Shown piece after piece: positions 12,313 to 20,463 of a DNA stretch of 64,000 bases. The notes beneath the pieces are model-generated. The model made no database searches, was not told the DNA's origin, and saw only the letters and a list, made by a program, of their open reading frames with translations. The translations under genes were made by a program, and so were the position numbers. The DNA is from Halomonas halmophila (GTDB taxonomy: Bacteria; Pseudomonadota; Gammaproteobacteria; Pseudomonadales; Halomonadaceae), in NCBI RefSeq assembly GCF_006540005.1, contig NZ_BJOC01000003.1, positions 144,973 through 208,972 of the forward strand, in the 5' to 3' direction. The first letter of the stretch is position 1; every line of letters starts with the position of its first letter.

Positions 12313-13713
12313 ATGGAATCGGCGGCAAAGGTAAAGCTGCTGGGCAAGGGCAGTGACAATGAAACGCAGTTGTTGGAGATATTGCAGCAGCAGGGCTGGC
12401 AAGTCTCGCGACATTTTCTCTTCGATGAGTCCGGTGCCTGTTGTTGTCATCAACATTCGGTCTCCGACGGCCTTGGGGTGGTCGTCCTGGACGCAATCTC
12501 CACGGATGAGCTGAGAAGGCTCGAGGCATCCATGTGTGGCATCCGGGTGCCCTGGGTCGCGGTAGTGGATGAGTCGGCGCTTGCCGTCAGTGATATTCGA
12601 CACCTGATCCTCGACCTGTGTTTCGGGTTCGTCACCTACCCCGTGGATCACGAGAGCCTGCAGTCTCTGCTGCGCAATGCCGCCCGGCTGGCGCATATCC
12701 AGCACCTCGAAGATGACGCCAGGGGAGCCGACACACCGCAGGACGACGTTAGTGAGTATGAGATGGTGGGCACGACGCCCGTCATGTGGGATCTGTTCAA
12801 GACCATTCGCAAGGTGGCGGCCGTGGATGCCTCGGTCTGTATTCACGGCGAGTCGGGTACCGGCAAGGAGCTGACGGCCCAGGCGATTCATGAGCGGTCC
12901 CATCGTTCGTCGGGCCCGTTCCAGGCCATCAACTGTGGTGCCTTGCCGGACAACCTCATTCAGTCCGAGCTTTTTGGACACGAGAAGGGGGCCTTCACCG
13001 GAGCGGCGCAGCGCAAGATCGGGCGTATCGAAGCGGCCGACGGTGGCATTCTCTTCCTCGACGAGATCGGTGACCTGCCTCTCGATCTTCAGGTCAACCT
13101 GCTGCGCTTTCTCGAGACCCGGCGCATCCAGCGCATCGGCTCGCTCAATGAGATTGATGTGGACGTTCGAGTGCTGGCGGCAACGCATGTCGATCTGGCA
13201 AAGGCAGTGGATGAAGGGCGCTTTCGCGAAGATCTCTATCATCGGCTCAATGTGCTTCAGGTGGTGGTGCCTGCCCTGCGCGAGCATCCCGAGGACATCG
13301 AGGTCATGGCGCGTTTTTTCTTCAAACGCTTTGCCGGAGAAAAGCCGGCGACCCTGCGCGGCTTTTCTCGGGAGTCGATGGCGGCCATGCGCCAATACCC
13401 CTGGCCGGGAAACGTACGCGAACTGATCAACCGCATTCGCCGCGCCATGGTGATGTGCGAAGGGCGACTCATCCAGCCGGACGACCTGGGAATCGAGCGC
13501 CGCAGGATTCATCGCCACATCCGCACCCTGGATCAATCCCGGGATCGTGCCGAGTGCGATGCCATACTCTCGGCACTGGTGCGCAACAAGTACTGCATCA
13601 ATGCGGCGGCGGAAGAGCTCGATATTTCTCGCGTCACCATGTATCGGCTGTTGAACAAGCATGGTATCCCGCGTTCGCCCGCCGAGAGCTCATCCGAGCC
13701 GGAACTTGCCTGA
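12313..13713 (+). CDS. VpsR-like sigma54-dependent transcriptional activator
   Basis: A 466-residue bacterial enhancer-binding protein. The N-terminal 1-140 is a receiver-like domain that resembles the VpsR domain rather than a canonical response regulator; Asp60 in VVVLD lies where VpsR has its conserved Asp59. The AAA+ domain has Walker A GESGTGKE (179-186), the sigma54-contacting GAFTGA loop (226-231) and Walker B ILFLDEIG (245-252). A Fis-type helix-turn-helix ends the protein (about 420-455). VpsR binds c-di-GMP and drives biofilm genes in Vibrio. A sigma54 promoter and curli genes lie directly downstream, supporting a biofilm role. A terminator follows at 13755-13778. Confidence 0.82.
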   Translation: MESAAKVKLLGKGSDNETQLLEILQQQGWQVSRHFLFDESGACCCHQHSVSDGLGVVVLDAISTDELRRLEASMCGIRVPWVAVVDESALAVSDIRHLILDLCFGFVTYPVDHESLQSLLRNAARLAHIQHLEDDARGADTPQDDVSEYEMVGTTPVMWDLFKTIRKVAAVDASVCIHGESGTGKELTAQAIHERSHRSSGPFQAINCGALPDNLIQSELFGHEKGAFTGAAQRKIGRIEAADGGILFLDEIGDLPLDLQVNLLRFLETRRIQRIGSLNEIDVDVRVLAATHVDLAKAVDEGRFREDLYHRLNVLQVVVPALREHPEDIEVMARFFFKRFAGEKPATLRGFSRESMAAMRQYPWPGNVRELINRIRRAMVMCEGRLIQPDDLGIERRRIHRHIRTLDQSRDRAECDAILSALVRNKYCINAAAEELDISRVTMYRLLNKHGIPRSPAESSSEPELA

Positions 13714-13754
13714 TACCGTCACGGCACCAGACCTACCCTCGACCCTCTTGACTG

Positions 13755-13778
13755 CCCGCTCTACGGAGCGGGTTTTTT
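13755..13778 (+). terminator. Rho-independent terminator after the VpsR-like gene
   Basis: CCCGCTC (13755-13761) pairs with GAGCGGG (13766-13772) around a TACG loop and is followed by six T residues. It isolates the regulator from the curli genes. Confidence 0.92.
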
Positions 13779-13964
13779 ATGTGCTTTCCAAGAAGCACCG
13801 AGAAGTGTGTCAATGGCTTAACAGTTTTTCACGTTTATGATTTTAAGGGTTTTTTGAGGCTCCTGGTGTGCTCTTTGTCATGCTGAAGGCTGGGCTGTTT
13901 CATCGAGTTAACACTTTTTGTCATACGTTTCTCATAACCTGCTGTAAATAATGATGAATTTTTT

Positions 13965-13980
13965 TGGCATGCGTTTTGCT
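13965..13980 (+). promoter_or_regulatory. Sigma54 (-24/-12) promoter
   Basis: TGGCATG at 13965-13971 and TTGCT at 13976-13980 give the -24 GG and -12 GC elements with the correct 10-base spacing; the consensus is TGGCACG-N4-TTGCW. Only one base of the strongly conserved -24 box differs. The predicted transcript start is near 13991, about 40 bp before the ATG of the small ORF at 14030. The gap from 13779 to 13964 is AT-rich and is where enhancer sites for the adjacent VpsR-like activator would be expected. Confidence 0.7.
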
Positions 13981-14029
13981 ATAGATATTGGGCAAGGGGT
14001 TATTCCGCTGGTGAAACTGGGAGTCGATC

Positions 14030-14350
14030 ATGCCCCACAGACTGTGCAAGACATGCCGGATAGCGTGGCAAGGGGTTTGTCTGGCAGGAATTGCCGTGAC
14101 TACCAGTGTTGCGGCAGATCTGGCTGAAAAGCGGATGCAGGTAGAGTGGAATATATCGGCAGGTGTCTCGCCATCGGTAGACGACCTCTCTCGGCATGCG
14201 GACCTGTTGGACTACTTGGCGCCTGGCGAGAAAGTTCAAGGCACCGGCCATGTCATCCTTTGGGATGAGCGTCCGGGAAAAGAAGGTGGCGGGAACCGCG
14301 GAAAATCTCGAAGATCAAGTCAAGGGGATAACTCGGTGGAGGCGGTATGA
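14030..14350 (+). CDS. Small hypothetical protein under a sigma54 promoter
   Basis: A 106-codon reading frame with ATG at 14030, a GGGAG site about 7 bp upstream and a sigma54 promoter 50-65 bp upstream. The N terminus resembles a signal peptide (hydrophobic GVCLAGIAVTTSVAA, about residues 15-29), so the product may be secreted. No family is recognised. The C-terminal part (after about residue 82) is rich in Gly, Arg and Ser and looks out of frame: the overlapping frame to 14423 reads as a more natural Lys/Glu-rich tail. A frameshift, or a very divergent gene, is possible. It could also be only the leader of a csgD transcript. Confidence 0.45.
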   Translation: MPHRLCKTCRIAWQGVCLAGIAVTTSVAADLAEKRMQVEWNISAGVSPSVDDLSRHADLLDYLAPGEKVQGTGHVILWDERPGKEGGGNRGKSRRSSQGDNSVEAV

Positions 14351-14537
14351 AGCTTCTGGTTCAGATATTTTGGGTTACAGGGACGTTGGCGTGAAGATAA
14401 AAAAGAAAGCTTCACGGTTGTAGATTCCAGGTGCTGAGGGGTAGGGCTGAAGGTTCATTATAAAAAAGAGCGGTCTTAGGGGATTTTCAAGCAATGACGT
14501 TTTCTTCATTCCCGATGACCTTTCCTGGAGAAGTTTG

Positions 14538-15245
14538 ATGTCTATTGAACAAGATGATCGCATTTTTCTTGTCACCTATGAAGGGCCTCAGGCCACTCTT
14601 TTGGCAAACTATATAGAGGAAAGCACTGGGGTGGTAACCCGAATACTTGCGCCGGATTTGACACTTGAAAAAGTGTTCTCGGGTGGATCGGTCGGGCTGA
14701 TAATGGTGGATAAGTCCGTCGTGAGCCTTTCACAGCTACATCGCTGTCAGGAGCATGCTGCCTCAATAGAAGGTGAGGGGAGAAAACCGCTTATGCTGTC
14801 GGTGTTCAATCTCGAGAGCGAAGAGCAGGCCAATGAACTGCTTTCCTCCGTTTATTTGCAGGGCGTCTTCTTTCAGCATGATTCCCTGGAGCTGATGGCG
14901 CAGGGTATCAAGTGCATGCTCGGAGGCGAACTCTGGGCGTCACGTCGCTTGACGTCGCAAGTGATCGACAACCTGCGTCGTCAGCATCTGAATATCTATC
15001 GTCAAACCGGCAATCTGACCACCAGAGAGCGGCAGATCCTCGGGCTGGTGGGGATGGGTGCCTCGAACCTGGAAATCGCTGAACGCTTGTTCCTGAGCCA
15101 ACACACCGTCAAGTCGCACATCTACAACATCTTCAAGAAGATCGGTGTCCGCAACCGCACTCAGGCCGTGGGTTGGGCCCGTGATCAACTCGGTTTGCCG
15201 GTGACTTCCTTTACACATTCTTCAAACAACTCATGCGTTACTTGA
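14538..15245 (+). CDS. csgD: CsgD-like LuxR/FixJ-family biofilm regulator
   Basis: A 235-residue transcription factor. An N-terminal pseudo-receiver domain (about 1-145) lacks an obvious phospho-acceptor pattern. The C-terminal LuxR-type helix-turn-helix (about 157-220) has LTTRERQILGLVGMGASN, IAERLFLSQHTVKSHIYNIF and VRNRTQAV, very close to E. coli CsgD. CsgD activates curli subunit genes and matrix production. The start is ATG 14538 with GGAG at 14527-14530; an upstream TTG would add one residue. csgE begins 10 bp after its stop. The 187 bp before it (14351-14537) is AT-rich with no other gene. Confidence 0.93.
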   Translation: MSIEQDDRIFLVTYEGPQATLLANYIEESTGVVTRILAPDLTLEKVFSGGSVGLIMVDKSVVSLSQLHRCQEHAASIEGEGRKPLMLSVFNLESEEQANELLSSVYLQGVFFQHDSLELMAQGIKCMLGGELWASRRLTSQVIDNLRRQHLNIYRQTGNLTTRERQILGLVGMGASNLEIAERLFLSQHTVKSHIYNIFKKIGVRNRTQAVGWARDQLGLPVTSFTHSSNNSCVT

Positions 15246-15255
15246 GGTCGTTGCC

Positions 15256-15765
15256 ATGCATATGCAACTCACGACACCAGGCTGTGCATTGTTTCTGCTG
15301 CTGAGCTGGCCCCTGCCAGGCATGGCACAGGAGGGGGGTGACGCTGCCTCCCTCGATGGCGGTCAGCAGATGCCGGAAGTGACGATCAATGATGAGAATG
15401 CCCAGGAGGCACTGGATGAACAGTTCAATCTCGATACTCCGGAACTTTCGGGAGTCATCGTCGACCGCACCATGACCATGGCAGGCCGGACCTTTTATCG
15501 CAGCTTTGCTCAAGCTGGCAGACAGTCCGAGCTGCTCAATGGCGTGGTGCTGACCCTGCATGAGCGCCCTGATCCACGCTCCGGCAGTCAGATCTGGATC
15601 ACAGAGGGGAATACTGTCCACTTTCGAACACAGCTATCCCCCCGGATCAGTGAAGCTGATCGCAATGCGCAGAAGGCCGTAGCTGCCGTGGAGGAGAGGT
15701 TGCTTCGTGCGCGCCTCTCGGAGGCGCTGCAGCCAAGTCGTGACCTGGCAGACAAGGAGCTTTGA
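15256..15765 (+). CDS. csgE: Curli export accessory protein CsgE
   Basis: A periplasmic factor that caps the CsgG channel and delivers curli subunits to it. The 169-residue precursor has a signal peptide (about 1-24, ending LPGMAQ) and an acidic linker not present in E. coli CsgE (129 residues). The conserved core follows: FYRSFAQ, LTLHERPDPRSGSQIWI, FRTQLSP and the C-terminal SEALQPSRDLADKEL. It is in an operon with csgF; the csgF start comes one base after its stop. Confidence 0.92.
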   Translation: MHMQLTTPGCALFLLLSWPLPGMAQEGGDAASLDGGQQMPEVTINDENAQEALDEQFNLDTPELSGVIVDRTMTMAGRTFYRSFAQAGRQSELLNGVVLTLHERPDPRSGSQIWITEGNTVHFRTQLSPRISEADRNAQKAVAAVEERLLRARLSEALQPSRDLADKEL

Positions 15766-15766
15766 C

Positions 15767-16198
15767 ATGCACAACAAGATTCGATGCCGTACAGCTGCCT
15801 GGGTGGTGGCCTCTTTCCTGGGCAGTGGGGGACTGGCGGCCCAGGCAGGAGAGCTGGTCTACGAACCCCTCAACCCGTCTTTCGGTGGGGACCCCTTTGT
15901 CGGCAGCTATCTGCTCAATAAGGCGCAGGCCCAGGATACCAATACCAATCCTGATGCGCGTGACTTCGACCCGACATCGCCGACAGAGCGCTTGGTGCAG
16001 AGCCTTGAAAGTCGGATGATTTCCCAGCTGATCTCGGACGTGAGTGCCGGTGAGCTGAGTGAGGGCTCGTTCACCAGCAACGACTTCGGCGTGGTGGTAC
16101 GTGATGACGGAGGGCAACTGACGATCGACGTCACCGATCGCGTGACCGGGGATGTGACCACCATCAATGTCGGAGGGCTGGGAGTCGGAGACTTCTAG
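15767..16198 (+). CDS. csgF: Curli nucleation/assembly protein CsgF
   Basis: A secreted, surface-associated factor that binds the CsgG pore and positions the CsgB nucleator. The 143-residue precursor has a signal peptide (about 1-28, ending LAAQAG) followed by the family signature NPSFGGDPFVGSYLLNKAQAQ (read in two parts, about 35-56), the region that inserts into CsgG. The C terminus has Val/Thr-rich beta strands. The start is ATG 15767 right after csgE; the longer upstream frame is the csgE overlap. Confidence 0.94.
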   Translation: MHNKIRCRTAAWVVASFLGSGGLAAQAGELVYEPLNPSFGGDPFVGSYLLNKAQAQDTNTNPDARDFDPTSPTERLVQSLESRMISQLISDVSAGELSEGSFTSNDFGVVVRDDGGQLTIDVTDRVTGDVTTINVGGLGVGDF

Positions 16199-16254
16199 TG
16201 CGCCGTTACGCCACGCCAGGCAAATTCGCAAGCAGGGGCAAGGGAGATAACAAT

Positions 16255-17088
16255 ATGTACAAGGTGATTATCGCGGTGGCCATGGCGGCAGGGCTGAGTG
16301 GTTGTGCCGCCATGGTGGCTGATGTCGAGGGGCTGGAGGGGCAGCCCGCCACACTGACCCCCCGTAGCGCTACCTGGCAGGACCTGACATCCCTGCCGCG
16401 CCCATCGGGCAAGGTGCTGGCGGCGGTGTATGACTTCCGCGACCAGACAGGCCAGTACCGTCCGGCGCCGGCCAGTACCTTCTCTACCTCGGTGACCCAG
16501 GGGGCAGCAGCCATGCTTACCGGGGCTCTGATGGATTCCGGTTGGTTCACGCCACTGGAGCGCGTCGGGTTGCAGAATCTGCTCACCGAACGTCGCATCA
16601 TCCGTGCCGAACTCGAACGCTTCAATCGCCCCGACAACCTGGGCGCATTGCGGTCGGCTTCGGTGCTCCTGGAAGGTGGCATTATTGCCTATGAGTCTAA
16701 TGTCAAGACCGGAGGAGCAGGAGCCGAATACTTCGGCATCGGAGCGTCCGGCCAGTACCAGGTGGATCAGGTGACGGTTAATCTGCGTGCGGTGGAGATA
16801 TCCACGGGGGAGGTCCTGTCCAATGTGACGACCACCAAGACGATCTATTCCAAGGAAGTACGGGCGGGTGTCTACCGTTTTATCGACTTCCGACGATTGC
16901 TTGAAGCCGAAGCAGGAGTTACCACCAATGAGCCGGTACAAATGGCGGTCATGTCGGCAATCGAAGCGGCGGTTATTCATCTGATTGCGCGTGGTGTGCG
17001 TGATAACCTATGGAACCTGGAAGAAGGTACCAATATCGATGAAACCCTCTTGTCCGATTATCTTCAGGAAGAAGTTCCAATGCTGTGA
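16255..17088 (+). CDS. csgG: Curli outer-membrane secretion channel CsgG
   Basis: The lipoprotein subunit of the nonameric curli export pore in the outer membrane. The 277-residue precursor is the same length as E. coli CsgG. It has a lipobox AGLSGCAAM with the lipidated Cys at about residue 17, then VAVYDFRDQTGQ-like AAVYDFRDQTGQYRP, QNLLTERRIIR, LLEGGIIAYESNVKTGG (transmembrane beta hairpin) and FRRLLEAEAGVTTNEPVQMAV. The start is ATG 16255 with AGGGAGA upstream. It is the last gene of csgDEFG and is followed by a terminator at 17189-17219. Confidence 0.97.
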   Translation: MYKVIIAVAMAAGLSGCAAMVADVEGLEGQPATLTPRSATWQDLTSLPRPSGKVLAAVYDFRDQTGQYRPAPASTFSTSVTQGAAAMLTGALMDSGWFTPLERVGLQNLLTERRIIRAELERFNRPDNLGALRSASVLLEGGIIAYESNVKTGGAGAEYFGIGASGQYQVDQVTVNLRAVEISTGEVLSNVTTTKTIYSKEVRAGVYRFIDFRRLLEAEAGVTTNEPVQMAVMSAIEAAVIHLIARGVRDNLWNLEEGTNIDETLLSDYLQEEVPML

Positions 17089-17188
17089 ACCCCGGTGATT
17101 CGTGACGAATGATGGGTAGATACTGCCACAGAAAACTGTGTCCATGAGATTTAATTTTTGTTTATTAGATTTCTGGTATATTGAAAGG

Positions 17189-17219
17189 GAGTCGCTTCAC
17201 GAGCGACTCTCTTTTTTTT
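17189..17219 (+). terminator. Rho-independent terminator after csgG
   Basis: GAGTCGCT (17189-17196) pairs with AGCGACTC (17202-17209) around a 5-base loop and is followed by an 8-base T run (17212-17219). It separates csgDEFG from the curlin subunit genes. Confidence 0.92.
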
Positions 17220-17401
17220 ATTTTGTTTTTTTGGTTTTTGGGTATTATTTGGTTTTTGGTTGTCAAGGTATTAAAAAAATGGCACTTGAAAATAAGGTTA
17301 AATCATTATGGATGTGCCGGGAATTATTGTCATACTCCCATTTAAGTGATGTGGCTTTGTAAAAGGTTTTGTCTGAGGTTGGACGTTTGGGGGTGGTCGA
17401 C
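17220..17401 (+). promoter_or_regulatory. AT-rich csgB upstream region
   Basis: This 182-bp stretch is strongly AT-rich, with long T and A tracts around 17220-17290, which differs sharply from the flanking coding DNA. It should carry the csgBA promoter and CsgD sites. The sequence TGGCACTTGAAAATAAGG at about 17280 has a sigma54-like -24 box but no GC at the -12 position. A 74-codon frame crosses 17138-17362 but has biased low-complexity content and is not called as a gene. Confidence 0.4.
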
Positions 17402-17938
17402 ATGGCTCTTGGTAAAGAAATCAGACTTCAGGGTAAAAGCGGTTTTTCATCAAGTTTGATATTGGCTTTCCTGCTTTTTTCTTCCGCTTTTGTTGCGCAG
17501 GCGAATCCCGATATTTCCGGGGGTCGGCATGCCGATACAGAGATTGGAAGGATCGTTCAGCAGCATCAGGGGGATGGTTTTTTTACCCTCCCTGATCGCA
17601 ATATCGCCTTCATCGATCAACTGGGAAATGATAATTCGGCGCTAATCGATCAGCAGGGGATGGGCCCCAATCTGGCGTCCGTCTATCAAAGCGGATACGG
17701 GAATCAAGCGTCGGTCACCCAGAAAGGCGCCTTCAATATCGGCCTGGTCAGCCAGCAAGGGAACCACCTCGATGCCACTCTGGAGCAGGACGGACATGAA
17801 TTCGAGGCAGCGATCAATCAGGCGGGAATCAATGGCCAGGTTCAGGTTTTACAGTCGGGGAGTGGCTACCGAGCCATCACCGTGGACCAGATTTCGCGGT
17901 CCGGGGTGGGCGCAACGGCCACAATCGTGACGCGCTGA
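17402..17938 (+). CDS. csgB: Curlin nucleator CsgB-like protein
   Basis: A 178-residue secreted curlin. The signal peptide covers about 1-34 (hydrophobic SSLILAFLLFSSAF, ending VAQA). The mature part has curlin repeats with regularly spaced Gln and Asn: NIAFIDQLGNDNSALIDQQG, LASVYQSGYGNQASVTQKG, NIGLVSQQGNHLDATLEQDG and a less regular last repeat. CsgB anchors to the cell surface and templates CsgA amyloid. The start ATG 17402 gives a clean signal peptide; a TTG at 17369 would extend it. csgA follows 84 bp later, so csgB then csgA are in the classical order. Confidence 0.88.
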   Translation: MALGKEIRLQGKSGFSSSLILAFLLFSSAFVAQANPDISGGRHADTEIGRIVQQHQGDGFFTLPDRNIAFIDQLGNDNSALIDQQGMGPNLASVYQSGYGNQASVTQKGAFNIGLVSQQGNHLDATLEQDGHEFEAAINQAGINGQVQVLQSGSGYRAITVDQISRSGVGATATIVTR

Positions 17939-18022
17939 AACAACCGACAACCAACAACCAATGTCGGAGTCAGCGGTTTCAAGGCAAGGCAACGTACCAC
18001 AACGCGTAACAGGGGAATGACA

Positions 18023-18763
18023 ATGAAACTCCAGATGACTCTTATCGCAGCATTCGTCGCCATGGCCATGAGTGGTTCAGCCCTGGCTGATGCCACCCAA
18101 GACCACTCGGGCGGCAATACCAATCCACATGATAGCTTCCAGGATTCCCGGGATACCATTGACGGAATGGCGGGTTACAGTGGTAACTCCAGTAATGCCA
18201 GCGAGTCGTTCATCCTTCAGGGTGGGGTCTCAAACGATGCAGATGTGACGCAGTATGGCGAGCAATTTTCTGATATCGACCAGGATGGTTATAGCAACTA
18301 CTCCAAGGTCGTTCAGGATGACGAAGTCGGCTCGACTAGTGGCCAGGGTCAGAACGAATCGCGTATCAAGCAGGAAGGCTCGGACAATTATGCCGATGTC
18401 TACCAGCTTGGGGATCGTAATGACTCATATGTCGAGCAGGACGGTCTCTGGGGTGGCGGCGATGATAACTCGGCGACCGTCGTTCAGGATGGTGATCTGA
18501 ACGATAGCTATATCAAGCAGTTCGGTGACAATAACTGGGCAGATGTTTACCAGGGTGGTGACGAACTGGATAGCGATATCCTGCAGACAGGTTATGGTAA
18601 CGATGCACAGGTAGTGCAGACCGGCTATGGTCATGACTCCTACATCAAGCAGTTCGGTTCTGGCAACTGGGCTTCACATACTCAAAGTGGCCAGTCTCAG
18701 CACTTTGCGGAGACACGCTCCTACGGTCACAACAACACTGCCAACGTCGTACAGGCCCCCTGA
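18023..18763 (+). CDS. csgA: Major curlin subunit CsgA-like protein
   Basis: A 246-residue secreted amyloid subunit with a 22-residue signal peptide (ending GSALA). The mature region has about seven to eight imperfect curlin repeats of the form S/D-x-I/V-x-Q-x-G-x-x-N-x-A/S-x-V-x-Q, for example DSYIKQFGDNNWADVYQGG and DSDILQTGYGNDAQVVQTG. Asp is unusually frequent, as expected for a halophile surface protein. The start is ATG 18023, 6 bp after AGGGGA; the ATG at 18017 is too close to that site. A terminator follows at 18812-18843. Confidence 0.9.
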   Translation: MKLQMTLIAAFVAMAMSGSALADATQDHSGGNTNPHDSFQDSRDTIDGMAGYSGNSSNASESFILQGGVSNDADVTQYGEQFSDIDQDGYSNYSKVVQDDEVGSTSGQGQNESRIKQEGSDNYADVYQLGDRNDSYVEQDGLWGGGDDNSATVVQDGDLNDSYIKQFGDNNWADVYQGGDELDSDILQTGYGNDAQVVQTGYGHDSYIKQFGSGNWASHTQSGQSQHFAETRSYGHNNTANVVQAP

Positions 18764-18811
18764 ACGAAGGCTGCATGACCTGGAAGAAATGGTGTAAACG
18801 AGAATTTTGGG

Positions 18812-18843
18812 CCAGCCGGCTTAGCCGGCTGGTCCCTGTTTTT
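18812..18843 (+). terminator. Terminator after csgA
   Basis: CCAGCCGGC (18812-18820) pairs with GCCGGCTGG (18824-18832) around a TTA loop. A short spacer is followed by a T run near 18839-18843. It lies between csgA and the convergent small gene. Confidence 0.8.
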
Positions 18844-18910
18844 GTGGCCAGGTGGTTGCGGATGCCAAAAGTCCTGCTCCGGTTTTGCCGTGCTCTCTCC
18901 TGCGCTCGCT

Positions 18911-19252
18911 TCAACGGACTCGAACGTGGAGCCTGGCGTCTGCTCCCCCGATGCTGTGGTGGTTGGTATTGCCGCCTTTTTTGATCATCACGTTCAAGGT
19001 TTCCGCCGAGCCGTCCTTTTGCAGGCTGGCTTCGAGCTGGGTTCCCGTGAAATGGAAGATGCGCGGCGCCTCACCCTGGAAGGTGGAGACCTCCTCATGG
19101 CCGTCGCTGTCCGTCAGTCGCCACTCGGCGCTGAAGCCCACCCGGGTATCGCCATCGACCTCGACGGTGATTGTCTCGTTTTGTGCCTGGGTCCCCGAGA
19201 TGGTGGATATCCCCATCAGGAAGCCGGCAATCGTCGGAAAGAGCCGTGGCAT
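18911..19252 (-). CDS. Small secreted beta-rich protein next to the curli genes
   Basis: A 113-residue protein convergent with csgA. It has a signal peptide (about 1-23, ending SGTQA). The mature domain of about 90 residues alternates polar and hydrophobic residues (TITVEVDGD, FSAEWRLTDSDG, LEASLQKDG, LNVMIKKGG, ARLHVRV), suggesting a small beta sandwich. It contains no cysteine, unlike the CXC/CXXC motif of E. coli CsgC. No csgC gene is present in this cluster, so this protein is a positional candidate for a periplasmic curli chaperone or inhibitor (CsgC/CsgH role). That is inference; no sequence match to those families was recognised. Confidence 0.7.
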   Translation of the reverse strand: MPRLFPTIAGFLMGISTISGTQAQNETITVEVDGDTRVGFSAEWRLTDSDGHEEVSTFQGEAPRIFHFTGTQLEASLQKDGSAETLNVMIKKGGNTNHHSIGGADARLHVRVR

Positions 19253-19434
19253 GTTGTGCCCCTCAGAGTCGTGTCATTACCTCTTGAGTAAAGACCATGG
19301 TGGGCCAGGAAGCGAGAGGTGTCGGCTGGTCTTGCTCTTGCGGTGATTGGCTCTCGCCGGCGGGCCTGGGTGGTGAGGTGAGGGCAGGAAACTGGCATAA
19401 TGCACGCATTGCAATCTGTCGATGGAATTCTCGC

Positions 19435-19731
19435 ATGCTCAAGTGGTTGGCCGTCGTGCTGCTGGCATTGCTGGCGCTGCTGCAGTATCGCCTTTGGCTG
19501 GGTGAAGGGAGCCTGGGCGAGCTCGCCGAGGTAGGACAGCGTGTCGAACAGCTGGAAGCCGAAAATGCGCCCCTGCGAGCACGCAACGAGCGTCTGGCGG
19601 CCGAGGTGGTTGACCTCAAGACCGGCCTCGATGCCATCGAGGAGCGTGCGCGTAGCGAAGTCGGCATGGTACGTACCGACGAGCAGTTCTTCTGGGTGCC
19701 GCAGGCCGGCAACGCAGGGGCGAACCCGTGA
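19435..19731 (+). CDS. ftsB: Cell division protein FtsB
   Basis: A small bitopic divisome protein that forms the FtsQLB complex. It is 98 residues: a short cytoplasmic start (MLKW), one membrane helix LAVVLLALLALLQYRLW (about 5-21), and a coiled coil (about 30-70, VEQLEAENAPLRARNERLAAEV) ending in ARSEVGMVRTDEQFF, the typical FtsB C-terminal block. The start at ATG 19435 places the helix at the N terminus as in homologues. It overlaps ispD by four bases. In many gammaproteobacteria ftsB follows eno; here the curli island is upstream instead. Confidence 0.94.
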   Translation: MLKWLAVVLLALLALLQYRLWLGEGSLGELAEVGQRVEQLEAENAPLRARNERLAAEVVDLKTGLDAIEERARSEVGMVRTDEQFFWVPQAGNAGANP

Positions 19732-20459
19732 GCCAGGCTCCCTGGTTGATCGTGCCCGCCGCCGGAAGTGGTCTCCGCATGGGCGCCAATCGGCCGAAAC
19801 AGTATCTGAGGCTGGCGGGCCGGACGGTGATGTGGCATACCCTGCAGCGTCTGCACTCGGTCTTTCCCGAGGCCCGACTGTGCCTGTGTCTGGATCCACG
19901 GGATAGCTGCTTCGAGCCTGACGTCGTGCCCTTTGCGCGCTGGCAGCGGATAGCGGGCGGGGGCGAGCGGGCCGACTCTGTGCTCCATGCCCTGGAATGG
20001 ATCGCTGCCGAGGAAGGCGATGAGCAGGCCCTGGTCCTGGTCCATGACGTGGCCCGGCCGTGCGTGACGGCGGAAGATCTGATGCGGCTCCATGACGCGG
20101 TCGACGCGGATGCCGTTGGCGGGCTGCTGGCGGCGCCGGTGGCCGATACCATGAAACGCGATGACGGGGCCGGACGAGTAGCTTCAACCGAGCAGCGTGC
20201 CGGCCTGTGGCATGCCTTGACCCCTCAGGGTTTTCGCCTGGGCCTGCTGCGTGACGCCCTGATGGACGCTCGCCGGGCGGGCAGGGGGATGACCGATGAA
20301 GCCTCCGCGGTTGAAGCCATGGGGCTGTCCCCGCGCCTGATCCCCGGGCGACGCGATAATATCAAGATTACCCATCCCGATGACCTGGCGCTGGCGGAAC
20401 AGATCCTTGCCGCCCAGGCGTCCGGTCCGCATACCGCTGCCCGCGAGGAGTCCTGCTGA
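19728..20459 (+). CDS. ispD: 2-C-methyl-D-erythritol 4-phosphate cytidylyltransferase
   Basis: Transfers CMP to methylerythritol 4-phosphate in the MEP isoprenoid pathway. The 243-residue protein has the CTP-binding motif [10 protein letters not shown] (about 10-19) with the downstream lysine in [26 protein letters not shown] and [11 protein letters not shown]. It uses a GTG start (19728-19730) that overlaps the ftsB stop. ispF follows after 4 bp, giving the common ispDF pair. Confidence 0.96.
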   Translation: MSQAPWLIVPAAGSGLRMGANRPKQYLRLAGRTVMWHTLQRLHSVFPEARLCLCLDPRDSCFEPDVVPFARWQRIAGGGERADSVLHALEWIAAEEGDEQALVLVHDVARPCVTAEDLMRLHDAVDADAVGGLLAAPVADTMKRDDGAGRVASTEQRAGLWHALTPQGFRLGLLRDALMDARRAGRGMTDEASAVEAMGLSPRLIPGRRDNIKITHPDDLALAEQILAAQASGPHTAAREESC

Positions 20460-20463
20460 GCCC

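Noticed and set aside
14480..14496. Second sigma54 promoter just before csgD (AGGGGATTTTCAAGC)
   Set aside because: GG and GC have the right spacing but the flanking bases differ from both the -24 and -12 consensus; too weak to call.
17138..17362. 74-codon gene in the csgG-csgB gap
   Set aside because: The frame crosses the csgG terminator, is rich in Phe, Leu and Val from T-rich DNA, and lacks a ribosome site.
19297..19434. N-terminal extension of ftsB
   Set aside because: The in-frame upstream codons encode an unlikely Cys/Trp-rich stretch; homologues begin with the membrane helix right after ATG 19435.
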